The position numbers were made by a program, and so were the translations under genes. From Nitrospirota bacterium (lineage in GTDB: Bacteria > Nitrospirota > Nitrospiria > Nitrospirales > Nitrospiraceae), in contig JAUXQT010000076.1 in NCBI GenBank assembly GCA_030682135.1, forward strand, positions 1 to 61,998: 61,998 nt of DNA, written 5' to 3'. The first letter of the stretch is position 1. Each line of letters begins with the position of its first letter. Positions 7,711 through 17,593 of the stretch are shown in pieces. Below the pieces are notes generated by a model. The model did no database searches and was not told the origin of the DNA. It saw only the letters and a list, made by a program, of their open reading frames with translations.

Positions 7711-10700
7711 CTACACAGCCAGATCGCGATTGCAGGGTGCACGCGACATCGCACCGTGAGCATTTTCGGCAAGGAATGCCTGAACATGGACGGATAATTC
7801 TTCGACGTGCGGTGAAGTAAGGAGAGCCCCCCCACCGGCGGCTGCAATATGCACAGTCTTACACCCGCCGCCGTCAAGCTTGTCCCAGAAATATCTGGTA
7901 TCTGTCACCGTCTCACCGACGAGATATTCCGACGCAACAATATTGAGAATGCGACCGGAATATTTGCCCAATGTGTAGCGGGCCACCGCATGAAATGTCG
8001 ATTGCTTCATTCGTTCGATCTGAAGCTCAATGAACAATCCACTCTCAGCCGGTCTTCTTCGCAAGAAAGACAAGAATCGCTCACTCTTGCGCCAGATAAA
8101 CGTCCACCATTCTTTCATGGGCAGTCGAAGAAGCAAGTGAATATTTCCCACTGCCCGCCAGAATACAAATAGCGGCACCCACAGTCTCATCCTCCACTTT
8201 TCACGATGAGGGCGATATGAAATCGGGTGCCAGCTATCCAGCACGATCAAGGTAACGGCTTCTCCCTGCTCAACTAATTGCTGCGCCATCTCATAAGCAA
8301 CCAACCCGCCAGTACAGGCACCAATGATTGTATACGGCCCCTCTCGACGACAGCTGCGCATCTCAGTAATGTAATGCTCCGCCATCTCTGGCACGGAGGT
8401 AAACGGGGCCTCCTTCCCATCCAATCTTCGCGCCTGCAATCCATAGACCGGCTGATCTGGGCCCAATAGCCTTGCCAATTGAGCAAAGACCAAAACACTG
8501 CCACCTATTCCCGGCACCATAAAGATAGGGGGTGCTGTCCCACTCGGCTGAATCGCCACCAGCGATTGCCACAGGGGATGCCACTCTTCACGTGAGAGCA
8601 CTGAGGCAAAGGCTGCAATGGTCGGCGCTTGAAACAACGTGGCGAGCGGAAGGTGTCGCCCATAGACCTGCTCAAGAAGATAAAACAACTGCGCCGCCTT
8701 GAGCGAATGGCCGCCAAGATCGAAGAAGTTGTCGTGCACTCCGATCTTTGAGACACCTAATACCTGCTGCCACAAGGCCGCAAGTTGGACCTCCAGCTGA
8801 TCGCGCGGCTCAACGTAAACCGGTGCGCCTGAGAGAGAGAAAACCGGAGCCGGCAGAGCCTGGACATCGACCTTATTATTAGCCGTGAGAGGCATCGCCT
8901 CTAGAAATACAAAGAATGAGGGGGTCATATAATCGGGAAGCGACGTCCGCATAAATGAACGCAACTCTGTCGAACTTTGCTGTTGCCCCTCCTGACACAC
9001 GACATAGGCCGCCAGCTGCTTCAATCCTTGCTGATCGTCCCGCGCGGTTACCACGACCTGACGGACAGCAGGGTGGCGACTCAGCACCGCTTCGATCTCG
9101 CCTAATTCGATCCTGAACCCTCTAATCTTGACCTGATGATCGATCCGACCAAGATGCACGAGGCATCCATCCTGACGGTATCGAACCAGATCTCCCGTAC
9201 GATACAACTTTGCGCCTGATGCAGATGAGAACGGATTGGTGATAAACCGCTCATCGGTCAACTCAGGACGACGACGATATCCTCTAGCCAAGCCATGTCC
9301 GCCGACATACAGCTCTCCCGATACACCGATGGGAACCGGTCGCAAGTGGCGATCCAGGATATACATTTCCGTGTTGGCAATGGGGCGACCGATGGTGATT
9401 TCTTTCACGCCTGGTTCGATTTTCGCGATCGTGGACCAAATAGTCGTTTCAGTCGGGCCATACATATTCCACAAGGCCTTCGACCGATCCAGGAGTTTCA
9501 CCGCGAGATCCACCGGCAAGGCTTCCCCCCCACAGAGTGCCGTCAGCGACGAGCTGCCGGTCCATCCGGCATCCAACAACAGGCGCCAGGTCGCCGGAGT
9601 AGCTTGCATCAGGGTGGGCTGGATCGTGTCAAACAGTTTCCGCAGCCTGTACCCATCCATCGCAACGGCGCGGCTCACGATTTCCACATGCCCTCCGACC
9701 AACAAGGGCAAATACAGCTCTAACCCTGCAATATCGAACGACAGGGTCGTCACGGAGAGCAAAATATCTTGCGCTGAACAGCCTGGCTCACGTTTCATGG
9801 ACCAGAGGAAATTCACGAGGGAGCGGTGTGTAATCTCCACGCCTTTGGGCTGTCCAGTCGACCCTGACGTATAGATGACGTAGCCAAGGTCGTTGGAGCT
9901 GGCAATCGGAGGAAGACAGTGATCGGCCTCCCTCGTGAAAGAGTTTCTCATCCGATCGAGGCACAACACTTGGCATGCGTGAAACTCGAACAAATCTGAC
10001 AAGGCCGTCGTCGTCACCACCAGGGGAGCACCGGCATCTTCGACCATGAAGCGGAGTCGATCCCGTGGAAAGTCAGGGTCGAGCGGGAGATAGGCCCCTC
10101 CGGCTTTCCAGACAGCCAACAGCGCCACGAGCATTTCCAGCGAGCGTTCAAGACAAATTCCCACAATCACTTCCCGAGTCACTCCCTGAGCAGACAGCGC
10201 ACGAGCCATCTGATTTGCCTGAACATTCAGTGCTCGATAGCTCAATGTCTGCCCATCCATCGAAACGGCAACGGCATCCGGAGTCTGTTCCGCCTGAAAT
10301 TCGAAGAGTTCCGAGAAACATTGCAAGTGAGGATAGCTGGCGGCGGTGCCATTCCATTTGGTCAACAACTGCCGCTCTTCGACGGGACTCAGCATGGACA
10401 ACTCGGATATACGAAGCCCTGGATGCGCCAGTGCCTGTTGAAGGAGCGAACCAAAATGGCCGAGCATTCTCTCTGCGGTCTGTCGTGAAAAAAGATCCGT
10501 ATTGAACGATAGAATCACCTTCTTCGCAATTTCCGTCTCGACCGTAAGACTCAGATCGAACTGTGCTGAACCGGTATCGATCAGTAACGGGACCCAGGAG
10601 AGCCCATGAAGATCCACCTCACCAATCGGAGCATTGGCGACGTTGAAGAGGACCTGAACCAGAGGCAAGTAACTCGTGTCACGACTGACATGGAGCGTCT

Positions 10701-13700
10701 CCACCAATTTCTCAAATGGATAGTCCTGATTGGTGTAGGCGCCGAGTGCCGTGTTACGGACACGCATCACCAACTCTCCAAACGTGGGATCGTCCGACAG
10801 GTCAGCCCGAAACACCAATGTATTCACGAAGGTGCCGACCAAATATTCGGTCAATACCTGCGTCCGGTTCGCGACCGGAGCGCCCACGGCAAAGTCCGTC
10901 TGGCCAGACCACCGGCTCAACAAGACTTGGAAACAGGCTAATAACGTCATGAATAGCGTTACTCGACGATGCGAGCTAAATGATTTTAATCGTTCGATGA
11001 GCGCCACCGGCAGATCCATGGCACAATAGGATCCTGTATACGTTTGCGAAGGCGGTCGAGGATAATCGGTCGGCAGAGATAACACCGGCAAACTCGCCAG
11101 TTTCTTCTGCCAATACTCCATTTGAGAGCGAAGCGTATCGTCCGTCAGGCAGCGTCGCTGCCACATGGCAAAATCCGCATATTGGATCGGAAATGGTTTT
11201 TCCTGAATCTCGCGACCCTGACTGAGGGCATTATAATGAGCCGCAAACTCTTGCCCTATCACACCAAATGACCACTGATCCCCGATGATGTGGTGCAGGC
11301 TCAACAGGAGTACATGATCTTCCGCACCGAGTTGGATTAAAGAAAAGCGTGCTACGGGTCCTCGCTCAAGATCGAATGGAGTGCGAGCTTCTTCCTCGAC
11401 AATCCGGATGGCTTCAGCTAACCGCTGATCCTTCGGCTTCCCTCGCAAGTCGATCTCGATCCAATGTGGAGACTGCCACTCCCCCACAACCTGAACCGGT
11501 CCGCTTTCGGTCATTCGAAACGTCGTCCGGAACGATTCGTGCCGCCGCGTGACAGCCTCGATAGTCTGACGCAACCACTGCTTATTTAATGGTCCAACTT
11601 GCCTCGAAGCGAACGGCATGTTGTACGCCGTCCCTTGAGGAGCAAGTCGATACATGATCCACATCCGTTGCTGCGAGTAGGACAGCGGGAGCGACTCCGT
11701 ATGAGGCACGACGACAATTGGAGGCAGCGCGGCACGCCCCGCGCCTCGTTGTTGTTCGATTCGGATATGTTCGGCTAATAAAGCAATGGTGGGAGAATTA
11801 AAAATGGTCCTGAGGGGAAGGTCTACGAGAAACATCTCTTGGACCCGAGAGCTAATCTGCGTGGCCAGCAAGGAATGTCCACTCAAGTCAAAAAAGTTGT
11901 CATGGACGCTGGACGCCCGTATACCAAGCACCTCCGACCAAATATCCATGAGACTTTGTTCAATATGATCACGCGGGGCTACACGCGCGACTGTCTGGTC
12001 GATGGAGAGGAGATCCGGCATCGGCAGCGCCTGCCGATCGACTTTCCCGCTAGGGCTGTAGGGTAACACCTCAAGCACGACACAGGCTGCAGGCACCATG
12101 AACTGGGGGAAGGTCCTCCTGAGCCCGTTCATGAGCTCTCGGTTAGACAAACCGGATTGCGCATCGATAGTCACATAGGCCACAAGCGAAGGTCCACGCG
12201 GTGGAATCTCGCGCAGCACGACCGCCGCCTCTCGAACACCGGGAACTGCCATGAGAGCCGCCTCGATCTCTCCAGGTTCGATCCGGAAGCCCCGTAGTTT
12301 GACCTGCTGATCGACTCGTCCAATATAGAGAAGCTGACCGTCTCGACGGAACTTCCCTAGGTCGCCGGTCTTATACATGCGATCGCCAGGGACAAAGGGA
12401 TCGGCCATGAACGATGCTGCGGTGAGGTCTGGTTGGTGAAGATATCCCTGGCCAACCCCGGCACCGGCAATATAGAGCTCGCCGATAGCCCCCACGGGAA
12501 CGGGATTCCGGTGGCGATCCAACAGATACACCCGCAAGTTTCGCAAGGGACGGCCGATCGGAACCTCAGAACCGAACCCCTGGCCTTCCCAGAGAGCGGA
12601 GAGGTTCACCATCGTCGCAGCCACCGTCGCTTCCGTTGGCCCATAGGCATTCAGCAACTGCACACGCGTTCCGGCCAAAGCAAACCAACGAGCACAGACG
12701 GACCGCGCGGCTTTCTCGCCCCCGATAATGATCTTCTGCAACGAGGCCGGAATGCTCACACGATCGGCCACCCACTCCTGAACAAGATGCTGCCAGTACG
12801 CAGTAGGCAGGAAGAGCGTGGTCACGCAGTCCTGCTCGCAACTCTGCATGAACTCAACGGGAGATCCAGGGGGCAGGCCCGCACGAATTACCAACGTGGC
12901 GCCCGTGACTAGACATGGAAATATTTCAAGGACAGCGGCGTCGAAGCTGATCGTGGCCATGTGCAACACGCGGTCGCGTCTGGACATAGGGCATTCAGCC
13001 GCAAAGGCAAGGGCGAAGTTCACCAGCGATCGGTGGGAAATCATCGCACCTTTAGGCCGGCCTGTGGATCCCGATGTATAGATCACATAGGCCAACTCAT
13101 CTGCCGCAACCTGAACTGGAGCGCTGTCCTCCGCACACAGCTCGACCATCGACTGATCATCATCCAGACAGACCATCGTCGGTTGCTCGGCACGCAACCG
13201 ACTGCGTAGCCGGCTATTGGTAACAACCGTTGTCAGTTGGCAGTCCCGCACCATGAACGCCAGACGCTCCTCTGTATAGTCTGGATCGAGCGGCACATAG
13301 GCGGCGCCGGCCTTGAGAATTCCGAGCATGCCCACCACCATCTCGACCGACCGCTCGAGAAGCAACCCCACAAGGCTTCCCCGTTCAATCCCCTTTTGTC
13401 GAAGAACATGCGCAACGCGATTCGATTGCTGCGAGAGCTGCCGATAGGTGAGCGTGCCGCTGGCCGAGACCGCTGCCAATGCATCCGGCGTATGAGCCGC
13501 CTGTGCGTCGATAAGGGCATGGATGCTAGAGCCGCTCGGATAGTCCGCGCGGGTCCGATTCCACTCCATGAGAACTTTCCGCCGCTCCCAGTCCATAAGC
13601 ATCGAAAGTTCAGACAATGGCTGCTCGGGAGACACGGCCATCGCGGCTAGCAACGACCGCAAATGATCCAGAATCTGCGCGATCGTCGCCGCCTCGAACA

Positions 13701-16700
13701 GAGTACTGTTGTATTCGATTGCCAGCTCGATATGGCCCTGATGCCGACGCGAGAAAAGCGTCGCATCGAAGGGAGTGGCGAGTCGCTCCGTCCTGAGACG
13801 TTCAACGCCGATGCGGCCCAAGAGAAGATCGGCCATGCCATCTTCCTCCCACGCCACCATCAAGCGAAACAACGGAGCGCGCATTTCATCACAGTCTGGA
13901 TAGACTGCCCGGACAACTTCCTCGAATGGAAGATCTTGATGATCGGTCGCCTCCACAACGACTCTCCGCACCTGTCCAATCAGTGCGCGCACCGTCGGGT
14001 TCTGGGAGAGATCGAGCCGCAACGCGATGGTGTTCACCATACAGCCGAGAATCGGCTCAACTGTCTGTGCAACGCGATTACTCACTGGAGTCCCGACAAC
14101 GACATCCATCTGTCCCGTATAGCGATAGAGCAATGCCGCGAATCCCATCACGATGGCCATGAAGGGGGTCATCCCCATTTGCTGGCAAAAGCGGTCGAAC
14201 GCTTCGGTTTCCGAGGCCGATAGATCCAAACCCACTGTCCGGCTGGCTTGGCCTGCCTCTGCTGATCGTGGAAAATCGCCTGGCAATTCGCAGGGAGCAG
14301 GAAGATCCTTCAGCTGCCGCTGCCAATACAGACGTTGCGCATCGCGCCTCTCCGAATCGAGCCTGATTTGCTCCCAGGCGACATAGTCGCGATAGGACAA
14401 TCCTAGACTCGGCCACAGAATCTGCTCCCCGGCACAGGCTGCCTCATAGGCGACGCTCAGCTCCCGACACAACAGCCGAACGGACCATCCATCCATGATC
14501 AAATGATGAAACGTGGCGATCATGACATGCTCGTGATCGTCAACCTGTGCCAACAGAATCCGCATCAACGGACCATGGCGAAGATCGAAACGGCTTGCGG
14601 CTTCCTGCGCGACCAATCGCCGCACCTCGGATTCACGCCTCTGCGGATCCCTCGCGCGAAGATCGTGAAGCGTGAAGGCCAGATCCCTGCCGCCTGACAG
14701 CCTCTGAAACGGCACCCCTGCCTCTTCGTCGAAGGTCACCTGCAGGATATCGTGACGGCGCACGATCGCGCGAAGGCTCGCTCCCAACGCCGGCACATTG
14801 AGGTCGCCACGTAACCGAACCGCCACAGGAATATTATTGACAGGAGAATCTGGGCTCAGCCGTTCGGCAAACCACAGACGGCGCTGTGACGAAGACAAAG
14901 AAAATGTTGGAGATGCAGCTGAGCCGAGAGGCAAGGCCCGTCCACCGACTGTAGTCGCCCCTTCGCCCTGCCGACGCTTGTCTTGACGACTCAGGAGATG
15001 CTGCCCCAGATCTCGAATACTCCAGTCCATGAGCAACTGATGAAAGGACAGCTCGGTCCCGAACTCTTCCTCCAGACGATTCTTCAAGACCCCGGCCTTG
15101 AGCGAGTCGATGCCGAGTGTTCCGATCGGCTGCTCGAGCGCGATACGGGTGGAATCGACTTCGAGCTGTTCAGCGAGCAACCGCTGCAAGTAGGCCTCGA
15201 TCGAACCCATGCCGGATGCCGGCATCCCCCCCCTGCCATCCACCGCTTCCTTCTCCACTGCCTTCGTATAGAAGGCATGCATCCCAGAGTGACTAATTCC
15301 TAATATCGGTAAGGTTTCAGACAAGAATGCATCCTTGGATGCCCTCCGTTGAATCTTGCCACTGGACGTCTTGGGCAATCCTCCGCTGCGGACTAACACC
15401 ACCGAGGAGACCGCTGCCTCATGCGCCTCCATCACAGCTTGCCGAATGGCAATGGCCATCGCTTCCACGTCAACAGTTGCTGTCCGTTCGAGTTCCTGCA
15501 AGACCACCAGCAACTCCTCACGACCTTCCTGAATAGAAAAAGCGGCTCCCCCATTGATCCGTAACCCGGGATAGCTCCGCTCAACCGTACGCTCAATGTC
15601 ATGGGGATACAGATTCCGTCCATGGAGGATGATCAAATCTTTGAGCCGTCCCGTGACAAAAAGCTCTCCGCCATGAAGAAATCCTAAGTCGCCGGTTCGC
15701 ATGAAGGTGCGCTGGGTATTTCCACTGAGCAATGCACGAAAGGACACATCCTGATCCGCTTCGCGATTCCAATACCCCTCGGACGTACAGGGGCCGGCAA
15801 CCCAGATTTCCCCGACCTGGTCGGCTGCGCAACCAGCAAGCGTGACCGGATCCACGATGCGAACAGTGGTGCCTGCAAGCGGTGGCCCACACCCGACCAG
15901 CCTCCGAGCCCCTTCGGCATCAGAGGAGACTTGGCACACGCGATGTCCGGCAAGTGCAACATCTGCCACGTGCAGAATGAGCGGCGCCTCACCCCATCGT
16001 TTTGTGCTAACCACCAAAGTGGATTCAGCCAATCCATAGGCAGGAAAAAAGGCTTCTCGTGCAAAACCATGAACGTGGAAAGCCTCGGTGAATTCGTTGA
16101 TCGTCTCAGCATGAATCGGCTCTGCGCCACAACTGGCTACAACCCATCGCTGAAGATGGGACGTCCAGCCTTTCTGTTGCCGGAGCGCTTTGATACAGGA
16201 TTCGTAGGCGAAGTTCGGGGCGCCGCTATGAGTAATACCGAAGCGATCTATGGCCTCTAGCCACCGAAGGGGACGTCTCAGGAATGTCAATGGAGACATC
16301 AGGTATGCCGGGATGCCTGAATAAAATGGTGCGATGAGACCATGTACGAGCCCATAGTCATGAAAATAGGGTAACCAACAGAGCGACCGGCTATTGGAGT
16401 CGACACAAGCGACCTGATGAAGAGCTTCGCACTGTGCCAGGATATTCAGATGGCTGATCATCACGCCGCGAGGAGTGGCCGTTGAGCCTGAAGTATATTG
16501 CACATAGGCCATGGAGGATTCGTTGGGACGAGGCAACTCGACCGTATCTGCATCGGCGCAATCGTAGGGTTGATCCGTGGCCACCCATTCAAGCTGGGAC
16601 CCATTCGTACCGAACAAAAGATCCGAAGAAATAGTCTTGATACTAGAACTGGTGAGCACCAGCGACACCTGCGCATCCTCGATAATGGCGCGGAGCCTTG

Positions 16701-17034
16701 GCAGACTGTGCTTCCGCCTGGCAAGATCCGGAGCGGAAGCAGGAACCGGCACGAGTCCGGCACATATACAAGCCCAAAATGCGCAGACGACATCGAACCC
16801 TGAGGGGAAGAGAAGTAGAACTCTCGTTCCAGGTCGAGCCTTGAGTGCAAGATAGCCGGCAAGTCCGCGTACTTTGCGTTCAAACTCGCCATAGGTGAGC
16901 TGATTTTCAAGCTCAAGGTTATCGCAAACCCACGCGTAGGCCAGTTGCCCCGGGCACTGGCGACAGCGGTAGGCGAACAACTCCCCTAACGTACTGACAG
17001 GAATAGACAGAGGTTCCATTATACGATCATACAT
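7711..17034 (-). CDS. Lipopeptide nonribosomal peptide synthetase, FAAL-ACP-C-A-PCP-C-A-PCP-TE
   Basis: 3107 residues in one chain. A fatty-acyl-AMP ligase (about 10-590) loads an acyl chain on an ACP (Ser644 in LGIDSLK). C1 (HHLIMDG at 843-849) joins it to the residue chosen by A1 (about 1170-1670) on PCP1 (Ser1721). C2 (HHIIGDQ from 1914) condenses this with the residue of A2 (about 2245-2725) on PCP2 (Ser2777). A thioesterase (about 2850-3090) releases the product. My reading of the A2 pocket, D-I-L-Q-L-G-M-I-W-K, is close to the known glycine code. A1 reads D-A-L-F-I-G-A-V-A-K, nearest to one tyrosine code, and is uncertain. No epimerisation domain is seen. The thioesterase has Cys2907 where Ser is usual (GACTGG). 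The likely product is an N-acyl dipeptide ending in glycine. Confidence 0.93.
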   Translation of the reverse strand: MYDRIMEPLSIPVSTLGELFAYRCRQCPGQLAYAWVCDNLELENQLTYGEFERKVRGLAGYLALKARPGTRVLLLFPSGFDVVCAFWACICAGLVPVPASAPDLARRKHSLPRLRAIIEDAQVSLVLTSSSIKTISSDLLFGTNGSQLEWVATDQPYDCADADTVELPRPNESSMAYVQYTSGSTATPRGVMISHLNILAQCEALHQVACVDSNSRSLCWLPYFHDYGLVHGLIAPFYSGIPAYLMSPLTFLRRPLRWLEAIDRFGITHSGAPNFAYESCIKALRQQKGWTSHLQRWVVASCGAEPIHAETINEFTEAFHVHGFAREAFFPAYGLAESTLVVSTKRWGEAPLILHVADVALAGHRVCQVSSDAEGARRLVGCGPPLAGTTVRIVDPVTLAGCAADQVGEIWVAGPCTSEGYWNREADQDVSFRALLSGNTQRTFMRTGDLGFLHGGELFVTGRLKDLIILHGRNLYPHDIERTVERSYPGLRINGGAAFSIQEGREELLVVLQELERTATVDVEAMAIAIRQAVMEAHEAAVSSVVLVRSGGLPKTSSGKIQRRASKDAFLSETLPILGISHSGMHAFYTKAVEKEAVDGRGGMPASGMGSIEAYLQRLLAEQLEVDSTRIALEQPIGTLGIDSLKAGVLKNRLEEEFGTELSFHQLLMDWSIRDLGQHLLSRQDKRRQGEGATTVGGRALPLGSAASPTFSLSSSQRRLWFAERLSPDSPVNNIPVAVRLRGDLNVPALGASLRAIVRRHDILQVTFDEEAGVPFQRLSGGRDLAFTLHDLRARDPQRRESEVRRLVAQEAASRFDLRHGPLMRILLAQVDDHEHVMIATFHHLIMDGWSVRLLCRELSVAYEAACAGEQILWPSLGLSYRDYVAWEQIRLDSERRDAQRLYWQRQLKDLPAPCELPGDFPRSAEAGQASRTVGLDLSASETEAFDRFCQQMGMTPFMAIVMGFAALLYRYTGQMDVVVGTPVSNRVAQTVEPILGCMVNTIALRLDLSQNPTVRALIGQVRRVVVEATDHQDLPFEEVVRAVYPDCDEMRAPLFRLMVAWEEDGMADLLLGRIGVERLRTERLATPFDATLFSRRHQGHIELAIEYNSTLFEAATIAQILDHLRSLLAAMAVSPEQPLSELSMLMDWERRKVLMEWNRTRADYPSGSSIHALIDAQAAHTPDALAAVSASGTLTYRQLSQQSNRVAHVLRQKGIERGSLVGLLLERSVEMVVGMLGILKAGAAYVPLDPDYTEERLAFMVRDCQLTTVVTNSRLRSRLRAEQPTMVCLDDDQSMVELCAEDSAPVQVAADELAYVIYTSGSTGRPKGAMISHRSLVNFALAFAAECPMSRRDRVLHMATISFDAAVLEIFPCLVTGATLVIRAGLPPGSPVEFMQSCEQDCVTTLFLPTAYWQHLVQEWVADRVSIPASLQKIIIGGEKAARSVCARWFALAGTRVQLLNAYGPTEATVAATMVNLSALWEGQGFGSEVPIGRPLRNLRVYLLDRHRNPVPVGAIGELYIAGAGVGQGYLHQPDLTAASFMADPFVPGDRMYKTGDLGKFRRDGQLLYIGRVDQQVKLRGFRIEPGEIEAALMAVPGVREAAVVLREIPPRGPSLVAYVTIDAQSGLSNRELMNGLRRTFPQFMVPAACVVLEVLPYSPSGKVDRQALPMPDLLSIDQTVARVAPRDHIEQSLMDIWSEVLGIRASSVHDNFFDLSGHSLLATQISSRVQEMFLVDLPLRTIFNSPTIALLAEHIRIEQQRGAGRAALPPIVVVPHTESLPLSYSQQRMWIMYRLAPQGTAYNMPFASRQVGPLNKQWLRQTIEAVTRRHESFRTTFRMTESGPVQVVGEWQSPHWIEIDLRGKPKDQRLAEAIRIVEEEARTPFDLERGPVARFSLIQLGAEDHVLLLSLHHIIGDQWSFGVIGQEFAAHYNALSQGREIQEKPFPIQYADFAMWQRRCLTDDTLRSQMEYWQKKLASLPVLSLPTDYPRPPSQTYTGSYCAMDLPVALIERLKSFSSHRRVTLFMTLLACFQVLLSRWSGQTDFAVGAPVANRTQVLTEYLVGTFVNTLVFRADLSDDPTFGELVMRVRNTALGAYTNQDYPFEKLVETLHVSRDTSYLPLVQVLFNVANAPIGEVDLHGLSWVPLLIDTGSAQFDLSLTVETEIAKKVILSFNTDLFSRQTAERMLGHFGSLLQQALAHPGLRISELSMLSPVEERQLLTKWNGTAASYPHLQCFSELFEFQAEQTPDAVAVSMDGQTLSYRALNVQANQMARALSAQGVTREVIVGICLERSLEMLVALLAVWKAGGAYLPLDPDFPRDRLRFMVEDAGAPLVVTTTALSDLFEFHACQVLCLDRMRNSFTREADHCLPPIASSNDLGYVIYTSGSTGQPKGVEITHRSLVNFLWSMKREPGCSAQDILLSVTTLSFDIAGLELYLPLLVGGHVEIVSRAVAMDGYRLRKLFDTIQPTLMQATPATWRLLLDAGWTGSSSLTALCGGEALPVDLAVKLLDRSKALWNMYGPTETTIWSTIAKIEPGVKEITIGRPIANTEMYILDRHLRPVPIGVSGELYVGGHGLARGYRRRPELTDERFITNPFSSASGAKLYRTGDLVRYRQDGCLVHLGRIDHQVKIRGFRIELGEIEAVLSRHPAVRQVVVTARDDQQGLKQLAAYVVCQEGQQQSSTELRSFMRTSLPDYMTPSFFVFLEAMPLTANNKVDVQALPAPVFSLSGAPVYVEPRDQLEVQLAALWQQVLGVSKIGVHDNFFDLGGHSLKAAQLFYLLEQVYGRHLPLATLFQAPTIAAFASVLSREEWHPLWQSLVAIQPSGTAPPIFMVPGIGGSVLVFAQLARLLGPDQPVYGLQARRLDGKEAPFTSVPEMAEHYITEMRSCRREGPYTIIGACTGGLVAYEMAQQLVEQGEAVTLIVLDSWHPISYRPHREKWRMRLWVPLFVFWRAVGNIHLLLRLPMKEWWTFIWRKSERFLSFLRRRPAESGLFIELQIERMKQSTFHAVARYTLGKYSGRILNIVASEYLVGETVTDTRYFWDKLDGGGCKTVHIAAAGGGALLTSPHVEELSVHVQAFLAENAHGAMSRAPCNRDLAV

Positions 17035-17447
17035 TGATCTTAGGTAAAATGATTATGCGCATGATAACACGCTTTCTACCTCTAGAATTTTGACTAGGGC
17101 GCGGCTCCACAAATAGATGCGACAATCAGAAATTAGGTAATGCGCAAGCGTACTATTTGTCACATCCGATATAAAGTATTAGTCAGTTATTACCCCATAC
17201 GTTTCATTCGTGGCATTGCATTCAACCACAGACGGAGGTCTTCGGGAAGATCGATAGTCTGGCAGATAAAGACTCAAAGCCAGTAAGCCAGGAGAAAACG
17301 GTGTCGGGTAATAATTAGAGAACGCGAGGGGTACAGAAAGAAAACCGATTGAAAAATCACGGCCCCCAGGGTAAGCTCCCCCCAGCCGATCGCAATCACG
17401 ATACATTCGCCAAACCCTACCACGACGTCAGGCGAGTTCCACGAAGC
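17035..17447. other. 413-bp non-coding region between the synthetase and tRNA-Ser
   Basis: No convincing gene is seen here on either strand. The stretch looks more AT-rich than its surroundings. It must contain the promoter of the minus-strand synthetase operon and that of the plus-strand tRNA gene. A dyad at 17050-17067 is the only clear structured element. The synthetase start at 17034 lacks a strong ribosome site. Confidence 0.5.
17050..17067 (-). promoter_or_regulatory. Candidate operator dyad upstream of the synthetase
   Basis: An 18-bp dyad, TGATTATGC facing GCATGATAA, matches at 7 of 9 paired positions and is centred about 24 bp before the synthetase ATG. The half-sites resemble the TGATAAT-type halves of Fur boxes, but the spacing and centre differ. 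It could bind Fur or another dimeric repressor. This rests on sequence symmetry only. Confidence 0.3.
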
Positions 17448-17537
17448 GGAGAGGTGCGAGAGTGGCCGAATCGGGCAGTCTCGAAAACTGCTGTCCTGGC
17501 AACGGGACCGTGGGTTCGATCCCCACCCTCTCCGCCA
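17448..17537 (+). tRNA. tRNA-Ser (anticodon CGA)
   Basis: A 90-nt class II tRNA with encoded CCA. The acceptor stem GGAGAGG pairs with CCTCTCC. The anticodon stem GCAGT/ACTGC encloses the loop CTCGAAA, giving anticodon CGA, which reads UCG. A long variable arm (TCCTGGCAACGGGA) and a T-arm with GTTCGAT follow, then G73 and CCA. The variable arm length confirms serine. It lies between the divergently read synthetase and the convergent DUF2779 gene. Confidence 0.96.
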
Positions 17538-17554
17538 AAACAGAGTCGTTCTGG

Positions 17555-17584
17555 CCGCCGGCCTTAATCATCTAAGGCCGGCGG
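17555..17584 (+). terminator. Hairpin after tRNA-Ser, probable terminator without a T-tract
   Basis: A perfect 11-bp stem (CCGCCGGCCTT / AAGGCCGGCGG) with an 8-nt loop begins 18 bp after the tRNA and ends 10 bp before the stop of the convergent DUF2779 gene. Position and stability suggest a bidirectional terminator, but no run of T follows on either strand. Confidence 0.5.
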
Positions 17585-17593
17585 ATCAATATC

